From: Crossiella sp. CA-258035
GTDB lineage: Bacteria; Actinomycetota; Actinomycetes; Mycobacteriales; Pseudonocardiaceae
DNA: 64,000 bases
Direction of reading: 5' to 3'
NCBI RefSeq assembly: GCF_030064675.1
Contig: NZ_CP116413.1
Coordinates: 6,542,001 to 6,606,000, forward strand
Shown in pieces: positions 27,166 through 35,475 of this stretch (position 1 is the first letter of the stretch; the number at the start of each line of letters is the position of its first letter). The position numbers were made by a program, and so were the translations under genes. Below the pieces are notes generated by a model that was given only the letters and a program-made list of their open reading frames with translations, was not told the origin of the DNA and did not search any database.

Positions 27166-27949
27166 GGGCCTTGCGCAGTTCGCGGATCTCGGCCCGGAGC
27201 GCCCGCAGCTCCAGCAGCACCGCCTGCTCGTCCTCGGCGGCGCGCGGTTCCGGGATGGTGGCCTTGTGCTCGGCGGCGATCTGGGACTCCATCGCGCTGA
27301 CCATGGTGGCGATGAACAGGTTCAGCACGGTGAAGGTGCCCAGCAGCACGAACCCGACGAAGAAGATCCAGGCCAGCGGGTACTCGGTCATCACCTCGCG
27401 CATGACGTCGGACCAGGCGTCGCCGGTGATGATCTGGAACAGGGTGAGCATCGAGGCGCCCAGGTCGCTGAAGTAGCCGCCGGGCGCGGTGCCGTAGAGG
27501 TTGGTGGCCATCACCCCGGCCACGTAGAGCAGCAGGGTGAGCACCGCGACGATGGAGAGCACCGCGGGCACCGCGCTGAGCAGGGCGGCCACCACCCGGC
27601 GCAGGTTGGGCAGCACGGAGAGCAGGCGCAGCACCCGGATGATGCGCAGCGCGCGCAGCACCGAGGAGCCGTGTGCGAAGGGGGCCAGCGAGATCAGCAC
27701 GATGAGCAGGTCGAAGCAGCTCCACGGGTCGCGGAAGAACTCCCGCCCGTGCGCGTAGAGGCGTAAGGCGAGCTCGATCACGAACACGCCCAGCGCCCAC
27801 TGGTCGACGGTGTCCACAATGGACCCGTACTCGCGTTCGATGGCGGGCACGGTCTGCAGCCCGAGCGCGATCGCGTTGACCACGATGACGGCGACGATCA
27901 GCTGCTGGAACCTGGTCGAGTCGACGAGGCCGCGAACCCTGCTGCGCAA
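27158..27949 (-). CDS. NavBac-type voltage-gated cation channel with a TGDAWSD pore filter
   Basis: The 263-residue protein has six membrane segments. S4 carries regularly spaced arginines (LRALRIIRVLRLL...LRRVV), and the pore loop reads TLFQIITGDAWSDVMREVMTEYP before S6 (FVLLGTFTVLNLFIATMVSAM). A C-terminal coiled coil (LLELRALRAEIRELRKA) probably tetramerises it. The filter resembles the bacterial sodium channel motif TLESWS but with Gly at position 2, Asp at position 3 and an extra Asp at position 7, as in calcium-selective designs. The operon also holds the binding-protein-like gene. Confidence 0.88.
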   Translation of the reverse strand: MRSRVRGLVDSTRFQQLIVAVIVVNAIALGLQTVPAIEREYGSIVDTVDQWALGVFVIELALRLYAHGREFFRDPWSCFDLLIVLISLAPFAHGSSVLRALRIIRVLRLLSVLPNLRRVVAALLSAVPAVLSIVAVLTLLLYVAGVMATNLYGTAPGGYFSDLGASMLTLFQIITGDAWSDVMREVMTEYPLAWIFFVGFVLLGTFTVLNLFIATMVSAMESQIAAEHKATIPEPRAAEDEQAVLLELRALRAEIRELRKARD

Positions 27950-28069
27950 GCCGTTCCCTTCCCGGACGGGGGCGAGGTGCGGGCGGAGCCTAACTCGTCA
28001 CCCGGTCCGGGCGTGCTTTTCCCTGACGCTGCCGCACTTTCCGGTGAATCCGGCGCGGCTGCCCTCAAG

Positions 28070-29410
28070 TCAGCCGATGCGGTCCAGTTCGCGGGAGCGG
28101 GTCTCCGGGGCGGCGAAGGCCAGCCACAGCACCGACACCGCCACCGCGGCGCCCACCACCAGGAAGGTCAGCGGCAGGCCGAGCAGCGGCCACAGCAGCG
28201 AGCCGAAGATCACCGGCACGAACCCGGCGCCGATCCGGCTGACCGTGGAGGCCCAGCCGAACCCGCTGGCGCGCAAGGCGGTCGGGTACACCTCGGAGAC
28301 GTAGGCGTAGAGCGCGGGAATGGTCACCTGGATCAGCAGGCCGTAGGCGCCGATCCACAGGTAGGCATAGCCCGGCAGGTCCAGGTGCAGGGCGAAGAGC
28401 ACCAGCGCCAGCGCGGCGAGCGGCGCGCTGGCGCCGATGACCCACTTGCGGCCCACGGTCTCCACCAGCCAGGCCGAGATCAGCACCCCCAGGACGCCGA
28501 CCGCGGTCATCAGCGTGGTCACCATGAAGGCCGCGTAGTCCCCGTACCCCTGGGCGCGCAGGATGCTGGGCAGCCAGGTGAGCGCGCCGTAGTAGAGCAC
28601 GAAGACGGTGAGGAAGACCGCCCACATCGCCGAGGTGGTCCGGGCGCTGTGCGTCCACAGCGCCCGGAGTTGGCTCAGCATGCTGGTCATGGACAGCGTG
28701 GGCACAGCCTGTTTCTCCGGCAGGGTCCAGGGTTGCGGGGTGGCTCCGGTGCGTTCGACCAGGCGGTCGATCACCGCGCGGGCCTCGGCGTCGCGGCCGC
28801 GGCGCACCAGGTACATCGGCGACTCGGGCACCGAGAGCCGGACCCAGAACACCAGCAGCGCGGGCAGCACCATCACCAGCAGCAGCAACCGCCAGTCCTT
28901 CAGCGGCAGCAGCGCGGTGGAGACCAGTCCGCACAGGGTGGCGCCCAGCGGCCACCAGATGTCCAGCGCGGTGAGCACCCGGCCGCGGACCTTGGCCGGG
29001 GTGAACTCGCCGACCAGCGCGTAGTCCACCGGGATGCAGCCGCCCAGGCCGATCCCGGCCAGGAACCGGAACACGCAGAAGGTCACGTAGTCCGGGGAGG
29101 CCGCGCCGGCCACGGTGAACACCGAGAACATCAGCAGCGTGAGACTGAAGGCTTTCTTGCGGCCGATCAGGTCGGCGATGCCGCCCCAGGCGAAGGCCCC
29201 GACGGCCATGCCGATCAGGTTGGCGGTGCCGACCCAGCCGCGTTCGGCGGTGGAGAGGTTCCACTCGGCGCCGACCAGGGGGATCAGGTAGCCGTTGAGG
29301 GCCACGTCCCAGGCGTCGAACATGAACCCGAGCCCGCCGATGAGGAAGATCGTGCCCTGGGTTCCCCACCGCCACGGCAGTTCCTGCACCACCTCATCGC
29401 CTGTTCTCAC
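28070..29410 (-). CDS. Major facilitator superfamily transporter (sugar/acid porter type)
   Basis: The 446-residue protein has 12 predicted membrane helices with the MFS loops GGIADLIGRKKAF after helix 2 and a matching ETVGRKWVIG after helix 8, plus RFLAGIGLGGCIPVDYALVGEF and a PESPMYLV motif before the central loop, typical of sugar-porter and aromatic-acid-type MFS proteins. The substrate is unknown. It is separated by 13 bp from the upstream VOC gene, so VOC, MFS and possibly the AraC regulator could share a transcript. Confidence 0.88.
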   Translation of the reverse strand: MRTGDEVVQELPWRWGTQGTIFLIGGLGFMFDAWDVALNGYLIPLVGAEWNLSTAERGWVGTANLIGMAVGAFAWGGIADLIGRKKAFSLTLLMFSVFTVAGAASPDYVTFCVFRFLAGIGLGGCIPVDYALVGEFTPAKVRGRVLTALDIWWPLGATLCGLVSTALLPLKDWRLLLLVMVLPALLVFWVRLSVPESPMYLVRRGRDAEARAVIDRLVERTGATPQPWTLPEKQAVPTLSMTSMLSQLRALWTHSARTTSAMWAVFLTVFVLYYGALTWLPSILRAQGYGDYAAFMVTTLMTAVGVLGVLISAWLVETVGRKWVIGASAPLAALALVLFALHLDLPGYAYLWIGAYGLLIQVTIPALYAYVSEVYPTALRASGFGWASTVSRIGAGFVPVIFGSLLWPLLGLPLTFLVVGAAVAVSVLWLAFAAPETRSRELDRIG

Positions 29411-29423
29411 GCCGAGCAGTCTC

Positions 29424-29810
29424 TCAGGTCCCCGGGTAGGTGCCGAAGCTCCACAGGTGGCCCTCGGGGTCGCGGACGGTGAAGCCGCGGGAGCCGTAGT
29501 CGCTGTCGTCGATGTCGCGGATGAGCTCGGCCCCGGCCGCGGTGGCGCGGGCCAGCACCTCGTCGGGTGTGGCGGTGACCACGTAGACCGAGCCGTGCGG
29601 GCTCCAGCAGACCTCGCGGTCGCGGCGGGTGCCGAGCATCACGCCGCCGCCTTCGGGCCAGGCGAGCTCGGCGTGCTGGACCTCGCCGTCGGCCTCCCCA
29701 GGCACGACCAGGGTCTCGGTGAAGCCGAAGGCGGTGGTGAGGAAGCGGATCGCGGCCAGGGCGTCGGTGTAGGCCAGGCCCGGCCACACGGTGGGAGCTG
29801 GTGTCGTCAT
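29424..29810 (-). CDS. VOC-superfamily (glyoxalase/bleomycin-resistance-like) protein
   Basis: The 128-residue protein has one VOC fold with paired beta-alpha-beta units: GLAYTDALAAIRFLTTAFGFTETLVVPG and SRGFTVRDPEGHLWSFGTY. Histidine and glutamate positions for metal binding are present only in part (HAELAW, DPEGH). Function is unassigned. The gene starts 4 bp after the AraC regulator gene stops on the same strand. Confidence 0.82.
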   Translation of the reverse strand: MTTPAPTVWPGLAYTDALAAIRFLTTAFGFTETLVVPGEADGEVQHAELAWPEGGGVMLGTRRDREVCWSPHGSVYVVTATPDEVLARATAAGAELIRDIDDSDYGSRGFTVRDPEGHLWSFGTYPGT

Positions 29811-29814
29811 GCGC

Positions 29815-30633
29815 TCAGCCTGGCGGGGGCAGCTGGTCCGGGTCTTGATGGAATGGAAGCTCCGCGGCCAGCCAGGCGGTCGGGGTCAGGCCGCTGAAGG
29901 CCCGCCAGTCCCGGCTCAGGTGGGCCTGGTCGGCGTAGCCGGCCAGCGCGGCCACCTCGGCCAGCGCCGGGCGGTCCGGGGGCGTGAGCAGGGCGCGGGC
30001 GTGCTGGAAGCGGACGATCCTGGCCAGCACCTTGGGGCTGAGGCCGAACTCACGGGTGAAGCGGGCGCGCAGGTGCTGGCGGCTCCAGCCGACCTCGGCG
30101 GCCAGCCCGGCCACCGCGACCGGGCCTTCGGTGAGCCGCCGCCAGGCCCAGCCGAGCTCAGGCGCGGGGATCGCGGCGGGGCGGGCCACCCGGTCCAGGA
30201 CCTCGGTGAAGCAGGTGAACCGGTCGGCCCAGGTGCCTGCCGCGCGCAGCCGCTCCAGCAGCTCCTCCGCCGGCCGGCCGAGCAGGTCGAGCAGGGACAC
30301 GTCCAGTCCGGCCAGCTCGCCGGCGGGCAGGCCGAACAGGGCGCGGGCGCCCAGCGGGGTGAGGTCGGCCTCCACGCCGAACTGCTCGCCGTCGTGCTCC
30401 ACGGTCATCGGGGTGTCGTGCAGGCCGCCGACCAGGGCGGGGTAGCGGCGGGCCGGGCCGGGCCCGTCGCGCAGGTCGACGGTGCCGGAGAGGGTGGCGA
30501 TGAAGGTGAGCTTGCTGGAGGGCAGGCCGCGGTGCACGCCTGGCGCGGACCGGACGTGGTAGCCGATGTAGCGGTTGACCAGCGGGCGCAGCCGGGGCGG
30601 CGGCAGCCCGATCACCTGCTCGAACTCCTCCAC
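29815..30633 (-). CDS. AraC-family transcriptional regulator
   Basis: The 272-residue protein starts at GTG 30633 and has an N-terminal sensing domain and a C-terminal AraC DNA-binding domain (VAGLAAEVGWSRQHLRARFTREFGLSPKVLARIVRFQHA...LAEVAALAGYADQAHLSRDWRAFSGLTPTAW). It is divergent from the LLM oxidoreductase and first in a leftward group with the VOC and MFS genes. The 36-bp divergent gap carries an inverted repeat that it may bind. Confidence 0.88.
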   Translation of the reverse strand: MEEFEQVIGLPPPRLRPLVNRYIGYHVRSAPGVHRGLPSSKLTFIATLSGTVDLRDGPGPARRYPALVGGLHDTPMTVEHDGEQFGVEADLTPLGARALFGLPAGELAGLDVSLLDLLGRPAEELLERLRAAGTWADRFTCFTEVLDRVARPAAIPAPELGWAWRRLTEGPVAVAGLAAEVGWSRQHLRARFTREFGLSPKVLARIVRFQHARALLTPPDRPALAEVAALAGYADQAHLSRDWRAFSGLTPTAWLAAELPFHQDPDQLPPPG

Positions 30634-30643
30634 CCGGTCAGCC

Positions 30644-30660
30644 TAAGGCGAACCGCCTAA
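30644..30660. promoter_or_regulatory. Inverted repeat in the AraC/LLM divergent gap
   Basis: TAAGGCGAACCGCCTAA has 5-bp perfect core arms (AGGCG/CGCCT) around AAC. It fills most of the 36-bp gap between the divergent starts. Confidence 0.5.
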
Positions 30661-30669
30661 CGTGGGCGC

Positions 30670-31704
30670 ATGAAGGTTGCCACGACATTGGGGTACTGGA
30701 GCGCCGGTCCGCCAGCCGACGCCGGGGAGATCGTGCGGATCGCCGACGAGCTGGGCTTCGAGTCGGTGTGGACCGCCGAGGCCTACGGCAGCGACGTGCT
30801 CACGCCGCTGGCCTGGTGGGGCTCCCAGACCAGCCGGGTCAAGCTGGGCACCGGGATCGCGCAGATGTCCGCGCGGCCGCCGACCACCCTGGCCATGGCC
30901 GCGATGACCCTGGACCACCTGTCCAACGGGCGGGCCGTGATCGGCATCGGCGCGAGCAACCCGCAGGTGGTCGAGGGCTGGTACGGGGTGCCGTACCCGC
31001 GGCCGCTGGAGCGGACCAGGGAGTACATCGAGATCATGCGCAAGGTCATCGCCAGGGAGGGGCCGGTGACCTACGCGGGCAGGCACTTCCAGCTGCCCCT
31101 GGAGGGTGGCAGCGGGATGGGCAAGGCGCTGAAGTCGACGCTGCACCCGTTCCGCAAGGACATCCCGATCTTCCTGGCCGCGGAGGGGCCGAAGAACGTG
31201 GCCCTGGCGGCGGAGATCGCGGACGGCTGGCTGCCGTTGTTCTTGTCCCCCAAGACCAGTGACGAGTTCCGGGTGTCACTGGAGGAGGGGTTCGCTCGGG
31301 CGGGGGCGCGGCACACCAAGGAGAGCTTCGAGGTGGTCGGCGGGCCCTACTCGATCATCGTGAACGACGATGTGGAGGCGGCGGCGGACTGGTTGCGGCC
31401 GGTCATCGCGCTGTATGCCGGGGGGATGGGGGCCAAGGGGCTCAACTTCCACCACAACGTGATCGCCAAGGCCGGCTGGCACGCGGAGTGCGAGCGCATC
31501 CAAGACCTCTATCTGGCCGGGGACAAGCAGGCCGCCATCGCCGCGGTGCCCACCGCCATGGTCGAGGACTTCGCGATCATCGGGCCGCTGTCGAAGGTGC
31601 GGGAGGAGATCCAGCGCTGGAAAGAGACGGTGATCACTACCTTCTCGATCAACACGCTGCAGACCCAGTACCTGCCGCAGCTGGCCGAGTTCGTCCTGGG
31701 CTGA
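30670..31704 (+). CDS. LLM-class (luciferase-like, probably F420-dependent) oxidoreductase
   Basis: The 344-residue protein has the luciferase-like TIM-barrel pattern: ADELGFESVWTAEAYGSDVLTPLAWW, TSRVKLGTGIAQMSARPPTTLAMAAMTLDHLSNGR and IGIGASNPQVVEGWYG, as in mycobacterial F420-dependent LLM enzymes. The oxidised substrate is unknown. It stands alone, with an AraC regulator divergent. A large gene-free stretch follows. Confidence 0.88.
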   Translation: MKVATTLGYWSAGPPADAGEIVRIADELGFESVWTAEAYGSDVLTPLAWWGSQTSRVKLGTGIAQMSARPPTTLAMAAMTLDHLSNGRAVIGIGASNPQVVEGWYGVPYPRPLERTREYIEIMRKVIAREGPVTYAGRHFQLPLEGGSGMGKALKSTLHPFRKDIPIFLAAEGPKNVALAAEIADGWLPLFLSPKTSDEFRVSLEEGFARAGARHTKESFEVVGGPYSIIVNDDVEAAADWLRPVIALYAGGMGAKGLNFHHNVIAKAGWHAECERIQDLYLAGDKQAAIAAVPTAMVEDFAIIGPLSKVREEIQRWKETVITTFSINTLQTQYLPQLAEFVLG

Positions 31705-31907
31705 TCGGAGTTTTTCCAACGCTGTAAGCCACTCGGGCGGCCACCAGACGACAACTCGACTAGCTCTGATGGGTGCCCTCAGTTGTGCTTCGGCCCGAGT
31801 TTTGCCATCCTGCCCCTGACTGCGCGATCGTCCGTTCCATCCCCCCGGGCGGACGGATGCGTCAAGTCGATGCGGGGAAGGCGTTCTATCCGTCTTCCTG
31901 CGCCCAG

Positions 31908-31951
31908 GTCGCCGGCCGCGACTTCCTCCCCCCTAGGTCCCGGCCGGCGAC
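31908..31951. other. Stable hairpin, 11-bp perfect stem
   Basis: Arms GTCGCCGGCCG and CGGCCGGCGAC flank a 22-base loop. It lies 200 bp past the LLM gene stop and could end that transcript or belong to an unannotated RNA. Confidence 0.5.
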
Positions 31952-32012
31952 CTGCCGCTCTCCCGGACCCTGCTCGCGCTTTGCGCTTCGCCGGGTCTCG
32001 GCAGGGCGTTTT

Positions 32013-32070
32013 CTGGGGGCGAAGCCCCCAGGCCCCGCCCGGAGGGCGCTGCCCCCGGACCCCCGGACGG
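32013..32070. repeat. REP-like palindromic element
   Basis: The perfect 8-bp stem CTGGGGGC/GCCCCCAG with a GAA loop is followed by a C-rich GGGCGCTGCCCCCGGACCCCC block. Elements of this style are scattered in actinomycete intergenic DNA; only one copy is seen here. Confidence 0.5.
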
Positions 32071-32441
32071 TTCGCGGGGAATCGCTGAGAGTTGAGTTTC
32101 GCCAGTAGGCATGGGCCTCTCGCTGCCTGTCTGCTGCCCAGTTGTTGTTCTCTTCTCCCGTGCGCCTCGCCTTGTCCCCCTGCGCCTGCCGTGCCCTTCG
32201 GTCGTTGCTCCCCCTGCCTCGCCTCTCCCCTTCCTTCCCCTCCCCGTTGCCTGTCCCCAGCTCTTCTTCTTGTGTCGCAACGGTTTCTGGCTTCTGTTCG
32301 AAAAGGGGGCGGGGCGGCTCGGGGCACGCAAGCGACCCCCAGTCGCTTGGTGCCGGCGAGTCGCCCCGTCCGGGTGTGGGTCCCGGTGCTGCGGGGCTCA
32401 CGGGTTGCAGCTTAGGGTCAAATCGAGCGCTTTTGCAACAC

Positions 32442-32470
32442 AGTGGAACAAGATGGTGCTAGTTTCCACT
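32442..32470. promoter_or_regulatory. Inverted repeat upstream of the XRE gene (candidate operator)
   Basis: Arms AGTGGAA and TTCCACT are separated by 15 bp and lie 26 bp before the XRE start codon. Flanking bases (CAACAC / CAGTGTT) partly extend the symmetry. Confidence 0.5.
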
Positions 32471-32495
32471 TCAGTGTTCTCAAGGGAGGTGGGTC

Positions 32496-32969
32496 GTGCC
32501 AGAACGGGAAGTGCCAGGACAGCGGGCGTCCGACGGCGTCACGGCTGCTCGGTCCGCCTTCGTGGAACGGCTGCGCTATCTCCTGGAGCACCATCCCGCC
32601 GGGCCGCACACGCCAGCCGAGGTGGCCGCGGGGACCGGGTTGTCGCAGTCCGGGATCTACGCGCTGCTCTCGCCCAAGGCCAACCCCACCGTGGAGACCA
32701 TGGCGACGCTGGCCTCCTTCTTCGGGGTGCCGCTCGGGTACTTCGTGGACGAGCAGATCGCCGAGCGGACCAGGGCCGAACTGGGGCTGCTCAGCCGGTT
32801 GAAGGACGCCGGGGCGCAGAAGGTGGCGTTGCGGTCGACCTCGCCGGGGACCATGGAGTCGGCCTCGCTGCCCGAGCTGCTGGACCTGATCGGCGCCGCG
32901 GTCGAGCAGGCCCGCCGGCTGAAGGAGACGGACGGCCCTCGACGGCCGGATGAGTCCCCGACAGAATGA
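32496..32969 (+). CDS. XRE-family helix-turn-helix regulator
   Basis: The 157-residue protein starts at GTG 32496 after AAGGGAGGTGGG. Residues about 20-75 form an XRE domain (LEHHPAGPHTPAEVAAGTGLSQSGIYALLSPKANPTVETMATLASFFGVPLGYFVD). The stop overlaps the start of the ImmA/IrrE protease gene, the classic regulator-protease pairing in which the protease cleaves its repressor. It probably autoregulates via the inverted repeat at 32442-32470. Confidence 0.88.
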   Translation: MPEREVPGQRASDGVTAARSAFVERLRYLLEHHPAGPHTPAEVAAGTGLSQSGIYALLSPKANPTVETMATLASFFGVPLGYFVDEQIAERTRAELGLLSRLKDAGAQKVALRSTSPGTMESASLPELLDLIGAAVEQARRLKETDGPRRPDESPTE

Positions 32970-33535
32970 AGGTCGCCAGGTGGCGTCGCGGGGACGCCGG
33001 GCGGGAAGGCGACTCGGGGTTGCGGCGCACATACCGGGAATGCGCGGACATCGTCAACGGGCTGGCTCTGCCGCAGCCCTTCGATGTCCAGGTGCTCTGC
33101 GACCGGGTGGGCGACGAGCGCGGCAGGCCGATCTTCCTCGCGCCGATCAGCCTGCCCACCGGTGGGCCGTGCGGGTTGTGGATCAACACCGATCCGGCCG
33201 ACTACATCTTCTTCGAGGCCGACACCTCCCCGCTGCACCAGCGGCACATCGTGCTGCACGAGCTGGGCCACCTGCTCTGCGACCACCACGCCGCGCCGGT
33301 GCTCACCCCGGACGCCTCCCGGCTGCTGATGCCCTCGCTGGACCCGGCCATGGTGCGCAGGGTGCTGGGCCGGGGCTGCTACTCGGCGGTGGAGGAACAA
33401 CAGGCGGAGATCATCGCCTCGATGATCATCCAGCGGACCAGCGCGTGGGCCGCCGAGCCGGTGCGGCCGGTGCCACCGGAGGCCGCGGAGCTGGTGCGCC
33501 GGATCGAGCGCGCCCTAGAGCGATCGGTGAACTGA
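32966..33535 (+). CDS. ImmA/IrrE-family metallopeptidase
   Basis: The 189-residue protein has the zinc motif HELGHLLCDHH and a downstream EEQQAEIIASMIIQR helix supplying the third ligand, as in ImmA of ICEBs1 and IrrE of Deinococcus. These enzymes cut XRE-type repressors in response to a signal. It overlaps the XRE gene by 4 bp (ATGA) and is followed closely by a membrane-protein gene, forming a trio common in actinomycetes. Confidence 0.88.
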   Translation: MKVARWRRGDAGREGDSGLRRTYRECADIVNGLALPQPFDVQVLCDRVGDERGRPIFLAPISLPTGGPCGLWINTDPADYIFFEADTSPLHQRHIVLHELGHLLCDHHAAPVLTPDASRLLMPSLDPAMVRRVLGRGCYSAVEEQQAEIIASMIIQRTSAWAAEPVRPVPPEAAELVRRIERALERSVN

Positions 33536-33578
33536 GCTGGACGCCGTCAGCCTGGTCCTGCCGCCACTGTGCGCGCTG

Positions 33579-34739
33579 GTGTCCCTGATCGCGCTGCTGT
33601 ACAAGCTGCGCGACCTGCGCCGCGACCGGCGGGAACCCGGGCTGCTCGCGCTGTGCGCCACCTTCGCCATCCTGACCGTCACCTACACCCTGTTCATCCC
33701 GGCCGTGTGGGCCTGGGTGGACCGGCTGCTCGGCGTGCCCAACATCGGCGGGATCATCAACCAGGGCATGGTGATCCTGCTGACCATGGCGCAGCTGAGC
33801 GTGGTGCTGCGCTGGTCCGACCCGCCAGGGGTGGCCTGGCCGCGGATCCGGTTCCGGCTGTGGCTCTACGGCCTGGTGCTGGCCGCGATGGCGGCGCTGT
33901 ACACGCTGGCGGCCACCACCAGCGTGCCGGACGACCACTTCGCCCTCTCCTTGGTCCGCTCGCCGTACTACCAGGTCTACATGGGCCTCTACCTGGGCGC
34001 GTACACCCTGGGCCAGGTCGACGTGATGCGGCTGTGCTGGCGCTACGCCAAGGTCGCCGGGCGGCCGTGGCTGCGCCGGGGACTGCGGATCGCGGCGGCC
34101 TCCTCCGCGCTGGGCCTGGTGTACTCGGCCGGGCGGGCCGCCGACGTGGTGGGCGGGCTGCTGGACTACAGCGGACTGTGGTGGGAGCCGGTGGTGCGGG
34201 TCAGCGTCGGGCTGGCCGCGCTGCTCAAGGTGGTGGGCTGGACCATTCCCGGCTGGGGACCCCGGCTGTCGGTGGCGCTGGGCGCGCGGGACCGGCGGCG
34301 GGCGCTGCGCGAGCTGACCCCGCTGTGGCAGGCGCTCTACCGCTCCGCCCCGGACATCGCGCTGGTGGACCCGCTCGGCGCGGGCATGCGGCAGAGCCTG
34401 GAGTTCCGGTTGTACCGCAAGGTGATCGAGATCAGGGACGGGCAGCTCGCGCTGCGGCCGTACCTGGATCCGGCGGTCGCGGAGACCGCGCGGCGGATCG
34501 GCGCGGCGGCCGGGCTGAGCGGGCGGGAGCTGGACGTCGCGGTGGAGGCGGCGCGGCTGCGGGTGGCGCTGCGGGACCAGGCCGAGGGGCACCGGCCCGA
34601 GCGGTCCGCGCCGCTGACCGGGGACAGCGGGGGCGACCTCGCCGAGGAGCTCTCCTGGCTGCGCCAGGTGTCCAGGGCGTTCAGCGGCTCGCCGGTGGTG
34701 GCCGCGGTGCTCGCCGAGTCCAGCAGGGAACACGCCTGA
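33579..34739 (+). CDS. MAB_1171c-type multi-spanning membrane protein
   Basis: The 386-residue protein has about seven hydrophobic segments (for example LALCATFAILTVTYTLFIPAVWAWV, LWLYGLVLAAMAALYTLA, SPYYQVYMGLYLGAYTLGQV) then a cytoplasmic part with ELTPLWQALYRSAPDIAL. That layout fits the MAB_1171c-like family found beside XRE and ImmA/IrrE genes. GTG 33579 truncates the first helix; an in-frame CTG at 33537, right after the protease stop, would include it and may be the true start. Role unknown; it may sense or transport the signal for the protease. Confidence 0.72.
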   Translation: MSLIALLYKLRDLRRDRREPGLLALCATFAILTVTYTLFIPAVWAWVDRLLGVPNIGGIINQGMVILLTMAQLSVVLRWSDPPGVAWPRIRFRLWLYGLVLAAMAALYTLAATTSVPDDHFALSLVRSPYYQVYMGLYLGAYTLGQVDVMRLCWRYAKVAGRPWLRRGLRIAAASSALGLVYSAGRAADVVGGLLDYSGLWWEPVVRVSVGLAALLKVVGWTIPGWGPRLSVALGARDRRRALRELTPLWQALYRSAPDIALVDPLGAGMRQSLEFRLYRKVIEIRDGQLALRPYLDPAVAETARRIGAAAGLSGRELDVAVEAARLRVALRDQAEGHRPERSAPLTGDSGGDLAEELSWLRQVSRAFSGSPVVAAVLAESSREHA

Positions 34740-34784
34740 GCCTCCCGGCCGGCGAGCGGCGGCCTGGTCACGATCACTCTGCGA

Positions 34785-34800
34785 TGTGATGACGGTCACG
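34785..34800. promoter_or_regulatory. Crp-type palindrome 1
   Basis: TGTGATGACGGTCACG fits TGTGA-N6-TCACA except the last base. It lies 87 bp upstream of the first cyclase-like gene, which is co-transcribed with the Crp/Fnr gene. Confidence 0.72.
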
Positions 34801-34887
34801 GTCCGTATGTGCGGTTCCGGACACAATGTCGTGATCATCAGGAGCAGGCTGTGCCCCGACCACCACGCCGTTGTTCCGGAGTTCCGC

Positions 34888-35475
34888 ATGAGCGAGCCGC
34901 CGCCGTTCCTCCCGCCCTACCGGGCCGTGCTGGTCGCGGACAACCGGGACTACGACGGTGATGGCCCGGCCCGGCAGCGGCTGGACGAGTCGGTGCCCGA
35001 GGTGCTGCGCGCGACCTTCGACCGCATCGGCCAGCCCGATCTGTGGCGGGAGCTGGCCTTCCAGGACAGCTCGGCGCTCGGCCACACCCTGGGCCTGGAC
35101 ACCCGCTACCTCCCCCTGTTGGTCGAGCCCTACCTCCAGGCCCTGCGCCGCGAACTGGCCGCGCGGAGCCGCCACACCCGCACCCACCCGCTGCGCCTGC
35201 GGGTCAGCCTGGGCGTCTGCCCGCTGCCGGAGGCCGGCGCCCCGGCCAGGGTGGAGGCGCACAACCTGATCAACGCCCAGTCGGTGCGCAACCTGGCCCG
35301 CCGTGCCGACCCCACCCCGGCCTTCGTGGCCGCGATCCTGTCCGAGCGGGTGTTCAACGACGTGGTGCGGGCGGGCTACACCCGGCTCTCGCCTGCGGAG
35401 TTCACCAGGACCGAGGTGCGGGTGAAGCAGTACCACGGCACCGGCTACCTCCACCTGCCGAGGGAACCGGAATGA
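34888..35475 (+). CDS. Degenerate class III cyclase-like protein, copy 1 (no second metal Asp)
   Basis: The 195-residue protein starts at ATG 34888 after CCGGAG. It aligns along its length with the protein at 36270: PPYRAVLVADNRDY, LGLDTRYLPLLVEPYLQALRREL, LRLRVSLGVCPL, RVEAH, FVAAILSERVFNDVV, RVKQYHGTGYLHLP. The order of strands and the first Asp (D18) suggest a class III nucleotide cyclase fold, but the GDG motif of active cyclases is ALG here, so catalysis is unlikely. It overlaps the Crp/Fnr gene by ATGA. A ligand-binding or partner role with copy 2 is inferred. Confidence 0.68.
   Translation: MSEPPPFLPPYRAVLVADNRDYDGDGPARQRLDESVPEVLRATFDRIGQPDLWRELAFQDSSALGHTLGLDTRYLPLLVEPYLQALRRELAARSRHTRTHPLRLRVSLGVCPLPEAGAPARVEAHNLINAQSVRNLARRADPTPAFVAAILSERVFNDVVRAGYTRLSPAEFTRTEVRVKQYHGTGYLHLPREPE

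Larger units (their letters stand above)
31705..32495. other. Long intergenic region with hairpins, REP-like element and pyrimidine-rich tract
   Basis: About 790 bp without a supported gene; open frames here lack recognisable domains and codon bias. It contains an 11-bp-stem hairpin at 31908-31951, a tight hairpin at 32013-32031 followed by GCTGCCCCCGGACCCCCGG (a form common in actinomycete intergenic repeats), a pyrimidine-rich tract at about 32130-32290, and an inverted repeat just before the XRE regulator gene. A small RNA is possible but I see no decisive sign. Confidence 0.6.

Noticed and set aside
33426-34889. Long minus-strand frame opposite the membrane-protein gene
   Set aside because: Composition is of shadow type, with many His, Gln and Arg residues and no motifs; the plus-strand gene has helices at the right places.
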